A DNA stretch of 64,000 nt from Cupriavidus basilensis OR16 (GTDB lineage Bacteria > Pseudomonadota > Gammaproteobacteria > Burkholderiales > Burkholderiaceae), in NCBI RefSeq assembly GCF_000243095.1, contig NZ_AHJE01000001.1:1-64000 (forward strand), in the 5' to 3' direction. This document shows, in pieces, positions 28,597 through 36,710 of this stretch. A program made the translations under genes and the position numbers. The notes below the pieces were generated by a model. That model saw nothing but the letters and a program-made list of their open reading frames with translations, had not been told where the DNA came from and did no database searches. How positions within the stretch are numbered: position 1 is the first letter of the stretch; each line of letters starts with the position of its first letter.

Positions 28597-29175
28597 TTGC
28601 AGCCCGGCCTGCGTGACCAGGTTGCCGAGCATTGGCAGACATTGCTGGCCGGGCAACTGCCCGATGCCCGCACAGTGCCGCCAATGGGGCGTGAAAACCT
28701 GGACTGCTATCGCCGTGTCGCGGCGATCGAGCAGGCGGTGGCAGACATCGGCGGTCCGGTCCTGCTGGTCGCCCACAGCGGTGGCTGCATCATGCTTGCC
28801 CACTGGGCCCTGACAACCGCATACGCGGCACGTATCAAGGGCGCATTGCTGGCCTGCCCACCCGACTTTGAACGCCCCATGCCGGAAGGCTACCCGACAC
28901 TTTCCGCGATCCACGCCAGCGGCTGGCTCCCGGTCCCGCGCCGGCGGCTTCCGTTTCCCAGCCTGGTGGCTACCAGCCGGAACGATCCGCTGGGTGAACT
29001 GCCGAGGGTGATCGAACTCGCGCAGGCCTGGGGCAGTGACACAGTGGACCTGGGCGAGGTCGGTCATCTGAACCCGGCATCTGGCTATGGCCCCTGCCCA
29101 AGGCCCCAAAAGTCGATCGAGTGGCTTGACGCAGGGCGTCTCTCGAGCCGCTCCGATGCCACGTTGCACCACTGA
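28597..29175 (+). CDS. Alpha/beta hydrolase, RBBP9/YdeN family, N-terminus abnormal
   Basis: This serine hydrolase of the RBBP9/YdeN group shows PGLRDQVAEHWQTLL near the start, the nucleophile elbow VAHSGGC, SRNDPLG with the acid residue, and GHLNPASGYG with the catalytic His. Relatives normally begin with a hydrophobic strand (such as VLIVPGLR) before PGLRD. Here the only start is a TTG at 28597 two codons earlier, and a stop lies in frame at 28558. The first beta strand may therefore be lost, or the gene may start at this unusual codon. It is divergent from the AraC regulator. The substrate is unknown. Confidence 0.65.
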   Translation: MQPGLRDQVAEHWQTLLAGQLPDARTVPPMGRENLDCYRRVAAIEQAVADIGGPVLLVAHSGGCIMLAHWALTTAYAARIKGALLACPPDFERPMPEGYPTLSAIHASGWLPVPRRRLPFPSLVATSRNDPLGELPRVIELAQAWGSDTVDLGEVGHLNPASGYGPCPRPQKSIEWLDAGRLSSRSDATLHH

Positions 29176-29247
29176 CCAAGCAAGTATCAGCGGCAGCTCT
29201 CAACGCAAGAGCGGCCCGACCAGCGCTACGCGCCGTATATAGCCGGC

Positions 29248-29307
29248 CATGCTCACCGCGACCTCGAGCCCCGCAAGACCACGGGCTCGTCCGCCCTGGT
29301 GATCTGA
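29248..29307 (+). pseudogene. C-terminal remnant of a quinone oxidoreductase-type dehydrogenase
   Basis: The short frame ending at 29307 reads HAHRDLEPRKTTGSSALVI. This is the typical C-terminus of QOR-type medium-chain dehydrogenases (compare AHRALESRKTVGSTVLVP at the end of the gene at 32341). No other part of such a gene is present upstream, so it looks like a deletion remnant just before the dioxygenase gene. Confidence 0.45.
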
Positions 29308-29340
29308 ACAAGAAAACAAGAAGAACCAAGGAGACAATCC

Positions 29341-30189
29341 ATGCATATCGAACCGCTGACGTGCGCCATAGGCGCCGAGCTCGTGAACGTGAACCTGGCA
29401 GACGCCGTGCACGACGATGGCCTGTTCGCCGAAATCAGGGCCGCGCTGCTCAAGCACAAGGTGCTGTTCTTGCGCGACCAGGACATCGCGCGCGCCGAGC
29501 ATGTTGGCTTCGCGCGCCGCTTCGGTGAACTCGAGGACCACCCCGTGGTCGGCAGCGACCCGGATCACCCGGGCCTGGTGCGCATCTACAAGTCGCCAGA
29601 CGCCCCCAACGACCGCTACGAGAACGGCTGGCACAGCGACGCCACCTGGCGCGAGTCGCCACCAATGGGCTGCGTGCTGCGCTGCGTGGAATGCCCGCCG
29701 GTGGGCGGCGACACCATGTGGGCCAATATGGCGCTGGCCTACGAGAAGCTGCCCGACCAGGTCAAGATCCAGATCGCTGGCCTGCGTGCGCGGCACAGCA
29801 TCGAAGCCACGTTCGGTGCGGCCATGCCGATCGAGAAGCGCCTGGCACTCAAGGCCCAGTACCCGGATGCCGAGCATCCCGTGGTGCGCACCCACCCCGA
29901 AACCGGCGAGAAGGTGCTGTTCGTCAACGGCTTCACCACCCATTTCACGAACTTCCACACGGCGGCCAACGTGCGCTACGGCCAGGACTTCACACAAGGC
30001 GGATCGGCGCTGCTGCAGTACCTGATCGGCCAGGCCTTGATCCCCGAATACCAGGTGCGCTGGCGCTGGAAACCGAACAGCATCGCCATCTGGGACAACC
30101 GCTCGACGCAGCATTACGCCGTGATGGACTACCCGCCCTGCCATCGCAAGATGGAACGCGCCGGCATCGTCGGCGACAAGGTGTTCTGA
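29341..30189 (+). CDS. TauD/TfdA-family alpha-ketoglutarate-dependent dioxygenase
   Basis: This 282-residue Fe(II)/2-oxoglutarate oxygenase starts after a strong AAGGAG site. The iron ligands His and Asp are in NGWHSDATWRESPP, and the distal His is in NRSTQHYAVMDYP. The 2-oxoglutarate-binding arginine is probably in the following PCHRKMERAGI. The N-terminal part GAELVNVNLADA and FLRDQDIARAEHVGFARRFG is characteristic. It hydroxylates a small acid, releasing CO2 and succinate; the family covers taurine, 2,4-D and other carboxylates or sulfonates. It is the first gene of a probable operon with the DUF849 enzyme, Bug receptor and QOR, so its substrate is probably an acid taken up by that system. 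Confidence 0.88.
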   Translation: MHIEPLTCAIGAELVNVNLADAVHDDGLFAEIRAALLKHKVLFLRDQDIARAEHVGFARRFGELEDHPVVGSDPDHPGLVRIYKSPDAPNDRYENGWHSDATWRESPPMGCVLRCVECPPVGGDTMWANMALAYEKLPDQVKIQIAGLRARHSIEATFGAAMPIEKRLALKAQYPDAEHPVVRTHPETGEKVLFVNGFTTHFTNFHTAANVRYGQDFTQGGSALLQYLIGQALIPEYQVRWRWKPNSIAIWDNRSTQHYAVMDYPPCHRKMERAGIVGDKVF

Positions 30190-30244
30190 GCCTCATTCCC
30201 GCCAACCCTACCCCCTTCTTCTTCGCCCACCCAGGAGACACACC

Positions 30245-31161
30245 ATGAACTTTCTCGACGGACACCTGTTCCCCGAAAACCAGCAGCCCCTCGTCATCAC
30301 GGCCGCGCCCTACGCGCCGTCCTATGTCCCCTCCGACTTCCCCGAGGACATCCCGGTGACGATGGAGGCGCAGATCCAGAAGGCGGTGGCTCGATCTCCT
30401 TCGCACCAGAGAGCGATGGCGCTGCCGCCAAGTGGCTTTCCGACGATACGCGCCACATGCTGGCCGATCTCGATCCCAAGCCCGACCAGGTCACGGTGAC
30501 CGTGAACACCTCGCAGATGAATGTGCTTGAGCACTTCGATTACGAAGACCTGCGCGGCACGTCGATGGAAGATCCTGCCATCTTCCAGGCTTACAAGGAA
30601 ATGACAGTGCCCTCGCAGCCCGGCTGGGTCGAGGAACACATCCGCCGCCTGACTGCCGCCGGCATCCAGAGCGCTTTCCAGTGCTACAACATCAACAGCT
30701 TCGAGTCGGTCGAGCGCCTGATGCGCAGGGGCATCTACAAAGGCCCGCTGGTCATGAACTGGGTGGCCATCAGCGGCGGCATGGATGCGCCCAATATCTA
30801 CAACATGGCCAACATTGTGCGCGCCGTGCCCGATGGCGCGGTGCTGACGGTGGAAAGCTCGGTGCTCAACGTGCTGCCGATCAACATGATGGGCATCGCC
30901 ATGGGCCTGCATGTGCGCTGCGGCATCGAGGACAACCTCTGGAACCAGCAGCGCACCGGGAAATTCAGCACGGTCCAGCAGGTCGAGCAACTGGTGCGCA
31001 TTTCACGCGAGTTCGGCCGCCCGATCGCCACTGCGCAGCAGGCGCGCGAGATTTCCAAGATCGGCGTGTTCTACGACACCGTTGAGGAGTCCCTGGCGGC
31101 CAACGGCTTCGCGCCAAACCGCGTTGGTCGCCAGCAGGGCCACCTGCGCAAGGTCGCCTGA
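30245..31161 (+). pseudogene. DUF849 beta-keto acid cleavage enzyme (BKACE), internal deletion with frameshift
   Basis: BKACE enzymes condense a beta-keto acid with acetyl-CoA to release acetoacetate and a new acyl-CoA. The first 48 residues (MNFLDGHLFPENQQPLVITA to EAQIQKAV) match the family N-terminus. The frame is then lost, and from about 30390 another frame reads SISFAPESDGAAAKWLSDDT and continues to a normal C-terminus at 31161 with NWVAISGG and NVLPINMMGIAMGLHVRCG. Relatives have about 45 residues between these points, including the zinc-binding HLHVR motif, so roughly 140 nt appear deleted at a GGTGG microhomology. As written, no active enzyme can be made. It lies between the dioxygenase and Bug genes. 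Confidence 0.85.
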
Positions 31162-31180
31162 GCGCCGCCACGCCCTGACT

Positions 31181-31212
31181 AACAACAACAAACTACAACA
31201 AACTACAACAAC
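31181..31212 (+). repeat. AACTACAACA short repeats before the Bug receptor gene
   Basis: ACAACA-rich sequence contains two consecutive AACTACAACA decamers just upstream of the GAGGAG ribosome site of the next gene. Confidence 0.7.
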
Positions 31213-31224
31213 GAGGAGACAAGG

Positions 31225-32217
31225 ATGAAGCAAGCAATCAGGTATCGCCAGCGCGCGACGCTGCTCGGGGTCGCCTTCGCCCTGTGCGCGGCGCCTCTGG
31301 CGGCAAACGCATGGTCGCAAAAGCCAGTCAGGGTCGTGGTGCCGGCGCCCGCCGGCGGCACGATGGACGTCGTGGCGCGGGTGCTGTCCGAGGCCATCTC
31401 GACCGAGATCGGCCAACCGGTGATCGTCGACAACAAGCCGGGCGCAGGCGGCGCCATCGGTGTGCAGGGACTGAATCTCGCGCCACCGGATGGCCAAACG
31501 ATCATGGTCATTGCAAGCAACATCCTGACCGAAATTCCGCTGGTGATGAAGACGGGCTTCGATCCGGTCAAGGACGTCAAGCCGGTGACGATGGTGGCCC
31601 GCTCCGCCATGGTGCTGGTGGCAACGCCGACGGTGCAGGCCAAGGACCTGAAAGGGTTGATCAGCTACCTCAAGACCGCCAAGGGTGGCCAGGGAAGCTA
31701 TGCGTCCTACACCGCGGGAACCAGCTCGCACTACGCTGGCGCCATCTTTGCCAGGAAGTCCGGACTGGACCTGCAGCACGTGCCCTTCCCTGGCTCGCCA
31801 CCCGCGCTGCAGAACGTGATGGGCGGCCAGGTCGACATCATGTTCGACGGTGCCGTGACCTCGCTGCCCCTGATCAAGGCAGGCAAGCTCAAGGCCTTCG
31901 GGGTCGGGACGACAACGCGGCTGGCGCAACTGCCCGATGTGCCGACGATGGCGGAGCAGGGCTTCCCCGAGATCATCGATTTCTCGAACTGGGTGGGCGT
32001 CATCGTATCGGCCAAGGTGCCCGACGACATCGTGAACAGGATCAATGCCGTGGTTACCAAGGTGGCCTCGACACCCAAAGTACGTGAGAAGCTGATGGGG
32101 CTCAGCTTCTCTCCGATGGTCAGCGAAAGCCCCGAAGCGCTGGCCAAAATGACGCATGCCGAGTACGAGCGCAACGCGCAGATCGTCAAGGCGTACAACA
32201 TCAAGTTCAACCAATGA
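31225..32217 (+). CDS. Bug/TctC-family periplasmic solute-binding protein
   Basis: This 330-residue tripartite tricarboxylate-type receptor starts after GAGGAGACAAGG. The signal peptide (LLGVAFALCAAPLAANA) is followed by the family start WSQKPVRVVVPAPAGGTMDVVAR. The ligand-loop segment VIVDNKPGAGGAIGVQG and the second-lobe motif YASYTAGTSSHYAG are also present. Bug receptors bind carboxylates such as citrate, aromatic or dicarboxylic acids. No TctA/TctB membrane subunits are nearby, as is common for the expanded Bug families of Bordetella and Cupriavidus. It probably serves the dioxygenase/BKACE pathway encoded around it. Confidence 0.88.
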   Translation: MKQAIRYRQRATLLGVAFALCAAPLAANAWSQKPVRVVVPAPAGGTMDVVARVLSEAISTEIGQPVIVDNKPGAGGAIGVQGLNLAPPDGQTIMVIASNILTEIPLVMKTGFDPVKDVKPVTMVARSAMVLVATPTVQAKDLKGLISYLKTAKGGQGSYASYTAGTSSHYAGAIFARKSGLDLQHVPFPGSPPALQNVMGGQVDIMFDGAVTSLPLIKAGKLKAFGVGTTTRLAQLPDVPTMAEQGFPEIIDFSNWVGVIVSAKVPDDIVNRINAVVTKVASTPKVREKLMGLSFSPMVSESPEALAKMTHAEYERNAQIVKAYNIKFNQ

Positions 32218-32340
32218 GCGATCGGGCCAGGCCGTGCGTCCGCGCGAGTCGATGCATGCAGCGCTGCGCGGCCGCGGGGCTGTTGGCAATCAACTGATTC
32301 GCGGCGTGGAACCCTACAGAACATAGACAGGAATACAAGC

Positions 32341-33224
32341 ATGTCAAAAGCCATTCGCTTCTACGAAACCGGCGGCGCGCAAGTGCTGAAGTTCGAGGAC
32401 GTCGAGGTCGGCGAGCCCGGCCCCGGCGAGGCCCGCGTGCGCCACAGCTATATCGCGCTGAACTTCATCGATATCTATTTCCGCACCGGCCGCTACCCGC
32501 TGGCGCTGCCCAACGGGCTGGGCTCCGACGCGGTCGGTGTGGTCGAGGCCGTGGGTCCCGGCGTGACGGACATCCGCGTGGGTGACCGCGTCGGCTACCT
32601 GATCGGGCCGCAGGGCGCTTACTCCCAGGTGCGCGTGATGCCGGCCGCGGTGCTGATCCCGCTGCCCGATGGTATCTCCGAGCGCACCGCCGCCACGCTG
32701 ATGATGAAAGGCATGACGGCACAATACCTGTTTCGTCAGGTCTACCCGCTCCAGGGTGGCGAGACCATCCTCTATCACGCGGCTGCGGGTGGCGTGGGGC
32801 TGATCGCCTGCCAGTGGGCGCGGGCAATGGGCGTCACCATGATCGGCACCGTGAGTACCGACGAGAAGGCCGCGATCGCCAAGGCCAACGGACTCGGTAG
32901 GCAAGGACACGCTGGAAGCCTCGCTGGACTGCCTGCAGCCGCGGGGCTCGCTGATCAGTAACGGCACCTCGTCGGGCGCGGTGATCGTCGATTCCCAGAC
33001 GCTGGCCGCAAAGGGATCGATCTGGTTTACGCGGCCGGCCATGATGCACTATATCCAGCCGCGCGCGCACATGCTGGACATGGCCAAGGAATTATTCGAC
33101 CACGTGCTGGCCGGCCGCATCGCGAGCGAACCCCAGCAGACCTTTGCCCTGGCCGATAATCGCCGACGCGCATCGCGCGCTCGAGTCGCGCAAGACAGTG
33201 GGCTCCACCGTGCTGGTGCCCTGA
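32341..33224 (+). pseudogene. Quinone oxidoreductase (QOR-type MDR), internal deletion and frameshift
   Basis: This is a zinc-independent NADPH:quinone reductase of the medium-chain dehydrogenase superfamily. The N-terminal half is intact (MSKAIRFYETGGAQVLKFED, then YHAAAGGVGLIACQWARAMG, the dinucleotide-binding region). After KAAIAKANG at about 32893 the frame changes and about 30 residues are missing. The correct text resumes as DSVGKDTLEASLDCLQPRG and continues to FALAD. A second slip, an extra A at about 33160 (GATAATCGCC), separates this from ADAHRALESRKTVGSTVLVP and the stop at 33224. Relatives are about 324 residues. The gene follows the Bug receptor and could reduce an enone in the same pathway. 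Confidence 0.82.
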
Positions 33225-33280
33225 CAGGGCATTGGTGGGCATCCCGAACGCCTGCGCTTGCCGTCCGATGTGACTGACCG

Positions 33281-33310
33281 CCCTGAGCGGGCTCGGCCGC
33301 CCGCTCAGGG
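33281..33310. terminator. Bidirectional hairpin between convergent genes
   Basis: CCCTGAGCGGGC and GCCCGCTCAGGG make a perfect 12-bp stem with loop TCGGCC between the convergent QOR and MFS genes. It probably serves both. Confidence 0.65.
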
Positions 33311-33351
33311 TTGTGGATTCAACCGGCTGCACCCGTCCAAGCCGCGGGCGT

Positions 33352-34523
33352 CTATGGACGCTCCGCTTCCCGGATCTCGTTCAGCACCTCGGCCTCGACC
33401 TCCCGGTTTGGCTCGCCATCCCTGGTAGCGATCAATTCTCTCGGCGTCAGCGGGATTAAGGGCAGGATCAGTGCGTACACCACGGTCGTCGCGATCACAC
33501 AATAGATGAATCCGTGCGTTGGACTGCTGTTATAGATCCACGAGCCCAATAAATCGCCGGCACGCGCCGAGAGCGCGAGAACGCCATCCACCAGCATCAT
33601 CAAGGTTCCTTGCAAGCCTGGCGGACAGGACCGCATCGCGAGATCGAAGTATGCTGCCGTGGCGATACCGCCCATCAGCCCTATCGGCGCCGCCAGTACG
33701 AGCGCGAGGCTGGCTGAGTGAATGAATGCCAGCGGAATCATCTGCGGCACTGCGACGATCGTTCCCCACCACAGCAGCTTGTTCAGCGATACTTTCTTGC
33801 ACAGAAAGCCGTACAGAAAAAATGTCGGGATGAACGCAGCGGCAAAGATCCCGTTGTAGTACGAGTAAACGGAATCCGATGCATGCAGCTCATTGGTCAG
33901 ATAGAACTGCAGCGGAGTGGCCGATCCTGGCGCAAAGTTCCACAGAAAGCAGATGAGGACCGCTGGATAAACGGCCTTGTGCCTCACCAGCCGCCTGACA
34001 TTCCCAACAAGATCCGCGCCCCTGGCTTGCGGCTTCTCATAGATATTGCCGAAGACGGAAATGGGCTTCCAGAGCCCAAACGCCGCAATCAATAACGTGG
34101 CCATCGCCACCAGGAAGAACCCTGATAGGCCGCGGCGACAAACCGGGATGACAACATTGCCAGCAGAATCCCGATAACGAGTCGCGAGTATGAGAAGCCT
34201 GAAAACGCCATCCAGATGTATGCTGCCGCGGTCGCCGGGGCGAAAATCAGGAAGAAGCCGCGATCCCGCAATCCCAGCGGGTTCCATTGGTCGCGCGCGA
34301 GGCCGAAGGCGAACGCAATGTACACCGGTATGCCCGTAACCAGCCGGAATGTCGAGATTTGCGTCGCCGTCGCATGCAACTGGTTCTTGAGTATGTACGA
34401 CGTCTGTATATCAACCAGGATACCGGCCGGCGTTGCCAGATAGATGAACAGGGTCAGCCAACCGAAATAGAGCAGGGTTCGGTCGCTGCCCTTGGAACCA
34501 TTCCCACCAGAATCGGCCAGCAT
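33352..34523 (-). pseudogene. MFS transporter, internal deletion with frameshift
   Basis: This multi-TM carrier of the major facilitator superfamily resembles the BT1/AmpG-like group. The first part (LLYFGWLTLFIYLATPAG to LLAMLSSRFVAAAYQG) is in one frame. From about 34122 the continuation FFLVAMATLLIAAFGLWKPI to the C-terminus is in another. Relatives carry about 40-50 residues between AAYQG and FFLVA, so an internal segment of one TM helix and loops is probably deleted. The remaining halves contain PIGLMGGIATAAYFDLAMRS and end with REVEAEVLNEIREAERP. It is on the opposite strand to the dioxygenase operon, upstream of nothing but a VOC gene transcribed the same way. The substrate is unknown. 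Confidence 0.75.
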
Positions 34524-34753
34524 TTTCGTAGCCTAACGGCAAGACTGGATTTCGATCGGTTCCGGCTTGCCGACCAGAACCGCTCGCGGAGCCACATCTG
34601 CGGGTAGAGCGTTGGCAGGGCTCTCGCCATCAACCCGGACGACAGCTCCCGGATAGTTCTTGGACATGAGGTGACCACGTGCACGTCCTCGGAAAACCGA
34701 TCCCTGCTGACGCCACACCCGACGATTGAGCTCACAACGCCACACGAGGGACT

Positions 34754-35206
34754 CTAGCTCGCCGCCATCCCTTTTTCCGCCAGCTCCTTTTTCGCGCTCT
34801 CGTTCTTGGTCAATTGCGTCAGGCCCATGCCGCGCAGAACGTTCGGAGCCTTGGTGAACTGGATATTGTCATAGCCCACAATCTCGATGCGATTGCCCCA
34901 GGGGTCGCGGAAATCCAGGAACGGACCGTCGATCGCCTTGACCCCCGCCGCCTTGAGGGCGGCGCGCGCCGCCTCCTTGTCATCGACAACGAGGCCGACA
35001 TGCCGGCCGTCATCGGCGGGCTGTTTGCGTCCCGCCTGCAACGCGATGAATTGGTCACCAAGATCGATGAAGGCCATCGTCTTGCTCTTGCTGCGTAACT
35101 GAAAGTCGAAGATGCGGCCATAGAATGCCAGCGCTTCCTCGATATCGCCGACTTCGAGCGCTACGTGGTTGAAGCCGATGGCGCGCGGCTTTGTGGAGTT
35201 AACCAT
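34754..35206 (-). CDS. VOC (glyoxalase/dioxygenase-fold) family protein
   Basis: This 150-residue vicinal-oxygen-chelate protein has a typical N-terminal half (GFNHVALEVGDIEEALAFYG, metal His in HVAL) and a second half with GRHVGLVVDDKEAA. The metal Glu is in DPWGNRIEIVGYDNIQF. The AAGGAG-like site AAGGAGGGC lies just upstream of the ATG at 35206. Possible roles are glyoxalase-type isomerisation, ring-cleaving dioxygenation or fosfomycin-type resistance; none can be chosen from sequence. A 230-bp gap without features separates it from the MFS gene on the same strand. Confidence 0.85.
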   Translation of the reverse strand: MVNSTKPRAIGFNHVALEVGDIEEALAFYGRIFDFQLRSKSKTMAFIDLGDQFIALQAGRKQPADDGRHVGLVVDDKEAARAALKAAGVKAIDGPFLDFRDPWGNRIEIVGYDNIQFTKAPNVLRGMGLTQLTKNESAKKELAEKGMAAS

Positions 35207-35704
35207 TTAGCCCTCCTTTTGTAATCAGTGGACAGCGTTCACAAACTCGATCACAACATTGTCCGCTCGCGTGGCGGATCCGCCAACCAGCCCGTGCTTT
35301 CGACCGGCGCCGCCAGCGCCTTGGGGTGGCATCTCGCGGCTGCGGCCGGCGGCCCGGAAATGGCCGCCTACTGTGCGACACCTCAAGTATGGAGATTGAA
35401 GTCGTCTGACACTAGACGGTCAAATAGGATTTGTTTAATCCATTTCGGGATAAATATCGCGCTCGACCTGGACGATCTGGCGATGTTCGTCCAGGTCGTC
35501 TGCGCCTGGTGCGTTCCCAGCCACGTCGCGCACGTGCGTACTTCCGGAAAAGGGGCACAACGTGCCCCGGGCAGCGCAGCGGTCTCTGGTTCCAAGGGAC
35601 CTGGCACAGGGCCAGTTACAATACTGTCCTTCGCCGCCTAGCGCGGCACGGTCTCCGCATTCAACACACCCGCCGCCGCGCCCTTGCCGCGCGCCGCCCC
35701 CGCC
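35207..35704. other. Gene-poor region with LysR-like remnant and stem-loops
   Basis: No complete gene is visible in about 500 bp. At 35462-35500 the plus strand reads LDLDDLAMFVQVV, the usual N-terminus of LysR regulators, then departs at once from family sequence. The same stretch forms a perfect 12-bp inverted repeat CGACCTGGACGA/TCGTCCAGGTCG (35464-35499). Another hairpin GGGGCAC/GTGCCCC lies at 35552-35568. TACAAT at 35617-35622 is a candidate -10 for serB. Confidence 0.5.
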
Positions 35705-36619
35705 ATGCCCCTGATCCTGCAAAGCCTCGCCCCGCTCGCCTCCGCCGACATCGACGCCATCCGCACGCTCGCCCATGCGCCTGCCCTCGCCCCGCTCGCC
35801 TCCGCCGACATCGACGCCATCCGCACGCTCGCCCATGCGCCTGCCCTCGCGCCGCGTGACGAAACCGTGGCAACGGCCAGCAACAGCGCACCACTGACGC
35901 CTGCCCTGCGCGAAGCGCTGGACGCCTACTGCGGCCCCCGCGCCATCGACTGGGCCATTGTGCCCGCCGGGCGCAAGCTGTCGGACTTCAAGCTGGTGGC
36001 GATGGATATGGATTCCACGCTGATCACCATCGAGTGCATCGACGAGATCGCTGACTTCTGCGGCCTCAAGGCGGAAGTCTCGGCCATTACCGAGGCCGCC
36101 ATGCGTGGCGAGATCACCGATTTCAACGAGAGCCTGCGCCGCCGCGTGGCCTTGCTCAAGGGATTGGACGCGAGCGTGCTGGACCGCGTGTATGAGGAGC
36201 GCCTGCGCCTGTCGCCCGGTGCGGAGAAGATGCTGCAGACGGTGCAGGCCCTGGGCATGCGCACCCTGCTGGTGTCGGGCGGCTTCGTGCATTTCACCGA
36301 GAAGCTCAAGACGCGGCTGAAGCTCGATGTCACCCGCGCCAACACGCTGGAGATCGTCGATGGCAAGCTCACTGGGCAGGTGCTGGGCGAGATCGTCAAT
36401 GCCGACGTCAAGGCCCGCACGGTGCAGGAAGTGTGCGCGCAGATCGGCGCGGACCCGTCCCAGGCCATCGTCATGGGCGACGGTTCCAACGACCTCAAGA
36501 TGATGGCCGTGGCCGGTCTGTCGGTGGCGTTCCGGGCCAAGCCGGTGGTGCGCGCGCAGGCCAGCGTCGCGTTCAACCACGTCGGGCTGGACGGATTGCT
36601 GCAGTTGTTCCCGCATTAA
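35705..36619 (+). CDS. serB: Phosphoserine phosphatase with duplicated N-terminal segment
   Basis: SerB removes phosphate from O-phosphoserine in the last step of serine synthesis. The HAD nucleophile motif is VAMDMDSTLITIECIDEIA, motif II is TLLVSGGFVHFTEKLK, and motif III/IV is VMGDGSNDLKMM. The start at 35705 (MPLILQSL) is preferred over the ATG at 35684. The N-terminus carries a perfect 60-nt tandem duplication, so APLASADIDAIRTLAHAPAL occurs twice. Because 60 is divisible by three, the frame is kept and the protein is about 20 residues longer than relatives. The duplicated part is the poorly conserved N-terminal region, so activity is probably kept. A strong terminator follows. Confidence 0.92.
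   Translation: MPLILQSLAPLASADIDAIRTLAHAPALAPLASADIDAIRTLAHAPALAPRDETVATASNSAPLTPALREALDAYCGPRAIDWAIVPAGRKLSDFKLVAMDMDSTLITIECIDEIADFCGLKAEVSAITEAAMRGEITDFNESLRRRVALLKGLDASVLDRVYEERLRLSPGAEKMLQTVQALGMRTLLVSGGFVHFTEKLKTRLKLDVTRANTLEIVDGKLTGQVLGEIVNADVKARTVQEVCAQIGADPSQAIVMGDGSNDLKMMAVAGLSVAFRAKPVVRAQASVAFNHVGLDGLLQLFPH
35725..35844 (+). repeat. Perfect 60-nt tandem duplication inside serB
   Basis: Units 35725-35784 and 35785-35844 are identical. They begin CCTCGCCCCGCTCGCC and add 20 in-frame residues. Confidence 0.97.
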
Positions 36620-36667
36620 GCGCCTGGCGGCCGGAAGCCGCGCGAGCAGAGCGCCGCACGGTGCCCC

Positions 36668-36706
36668 AAACGGGCCGCGCCGGATCTTGTCCGGCGCGGC
36701 CCGTTT
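36668..36706. terminator. Bidirectional terminator between serB and metC
   Basis: A perfect 17-bp stem (AAACGGGCCGCGCCGGA and its complement) has the 5-nt loop TCTTG. A/T residues at both ends allow it to serve both converging genes. Confidence 0.85.
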
Positions 36707-36710
36707 CATC

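Noticed and set aside
27505-29172. AraC gene extended to a 555-residue protein
   Set aside because: The upstream part is antisense to the RBBP9-type hydrolase and has no family similarity. The start at 28548 gives the normal length.
33047-33259. Apparent normal QOR C-terminus in a single frame
   Set aside because: The frame that reads AMMHYIQPRAHMLDMAKELF does not reach the natural end without one base change at about 33160, so the gene is treated as doubly damaged.
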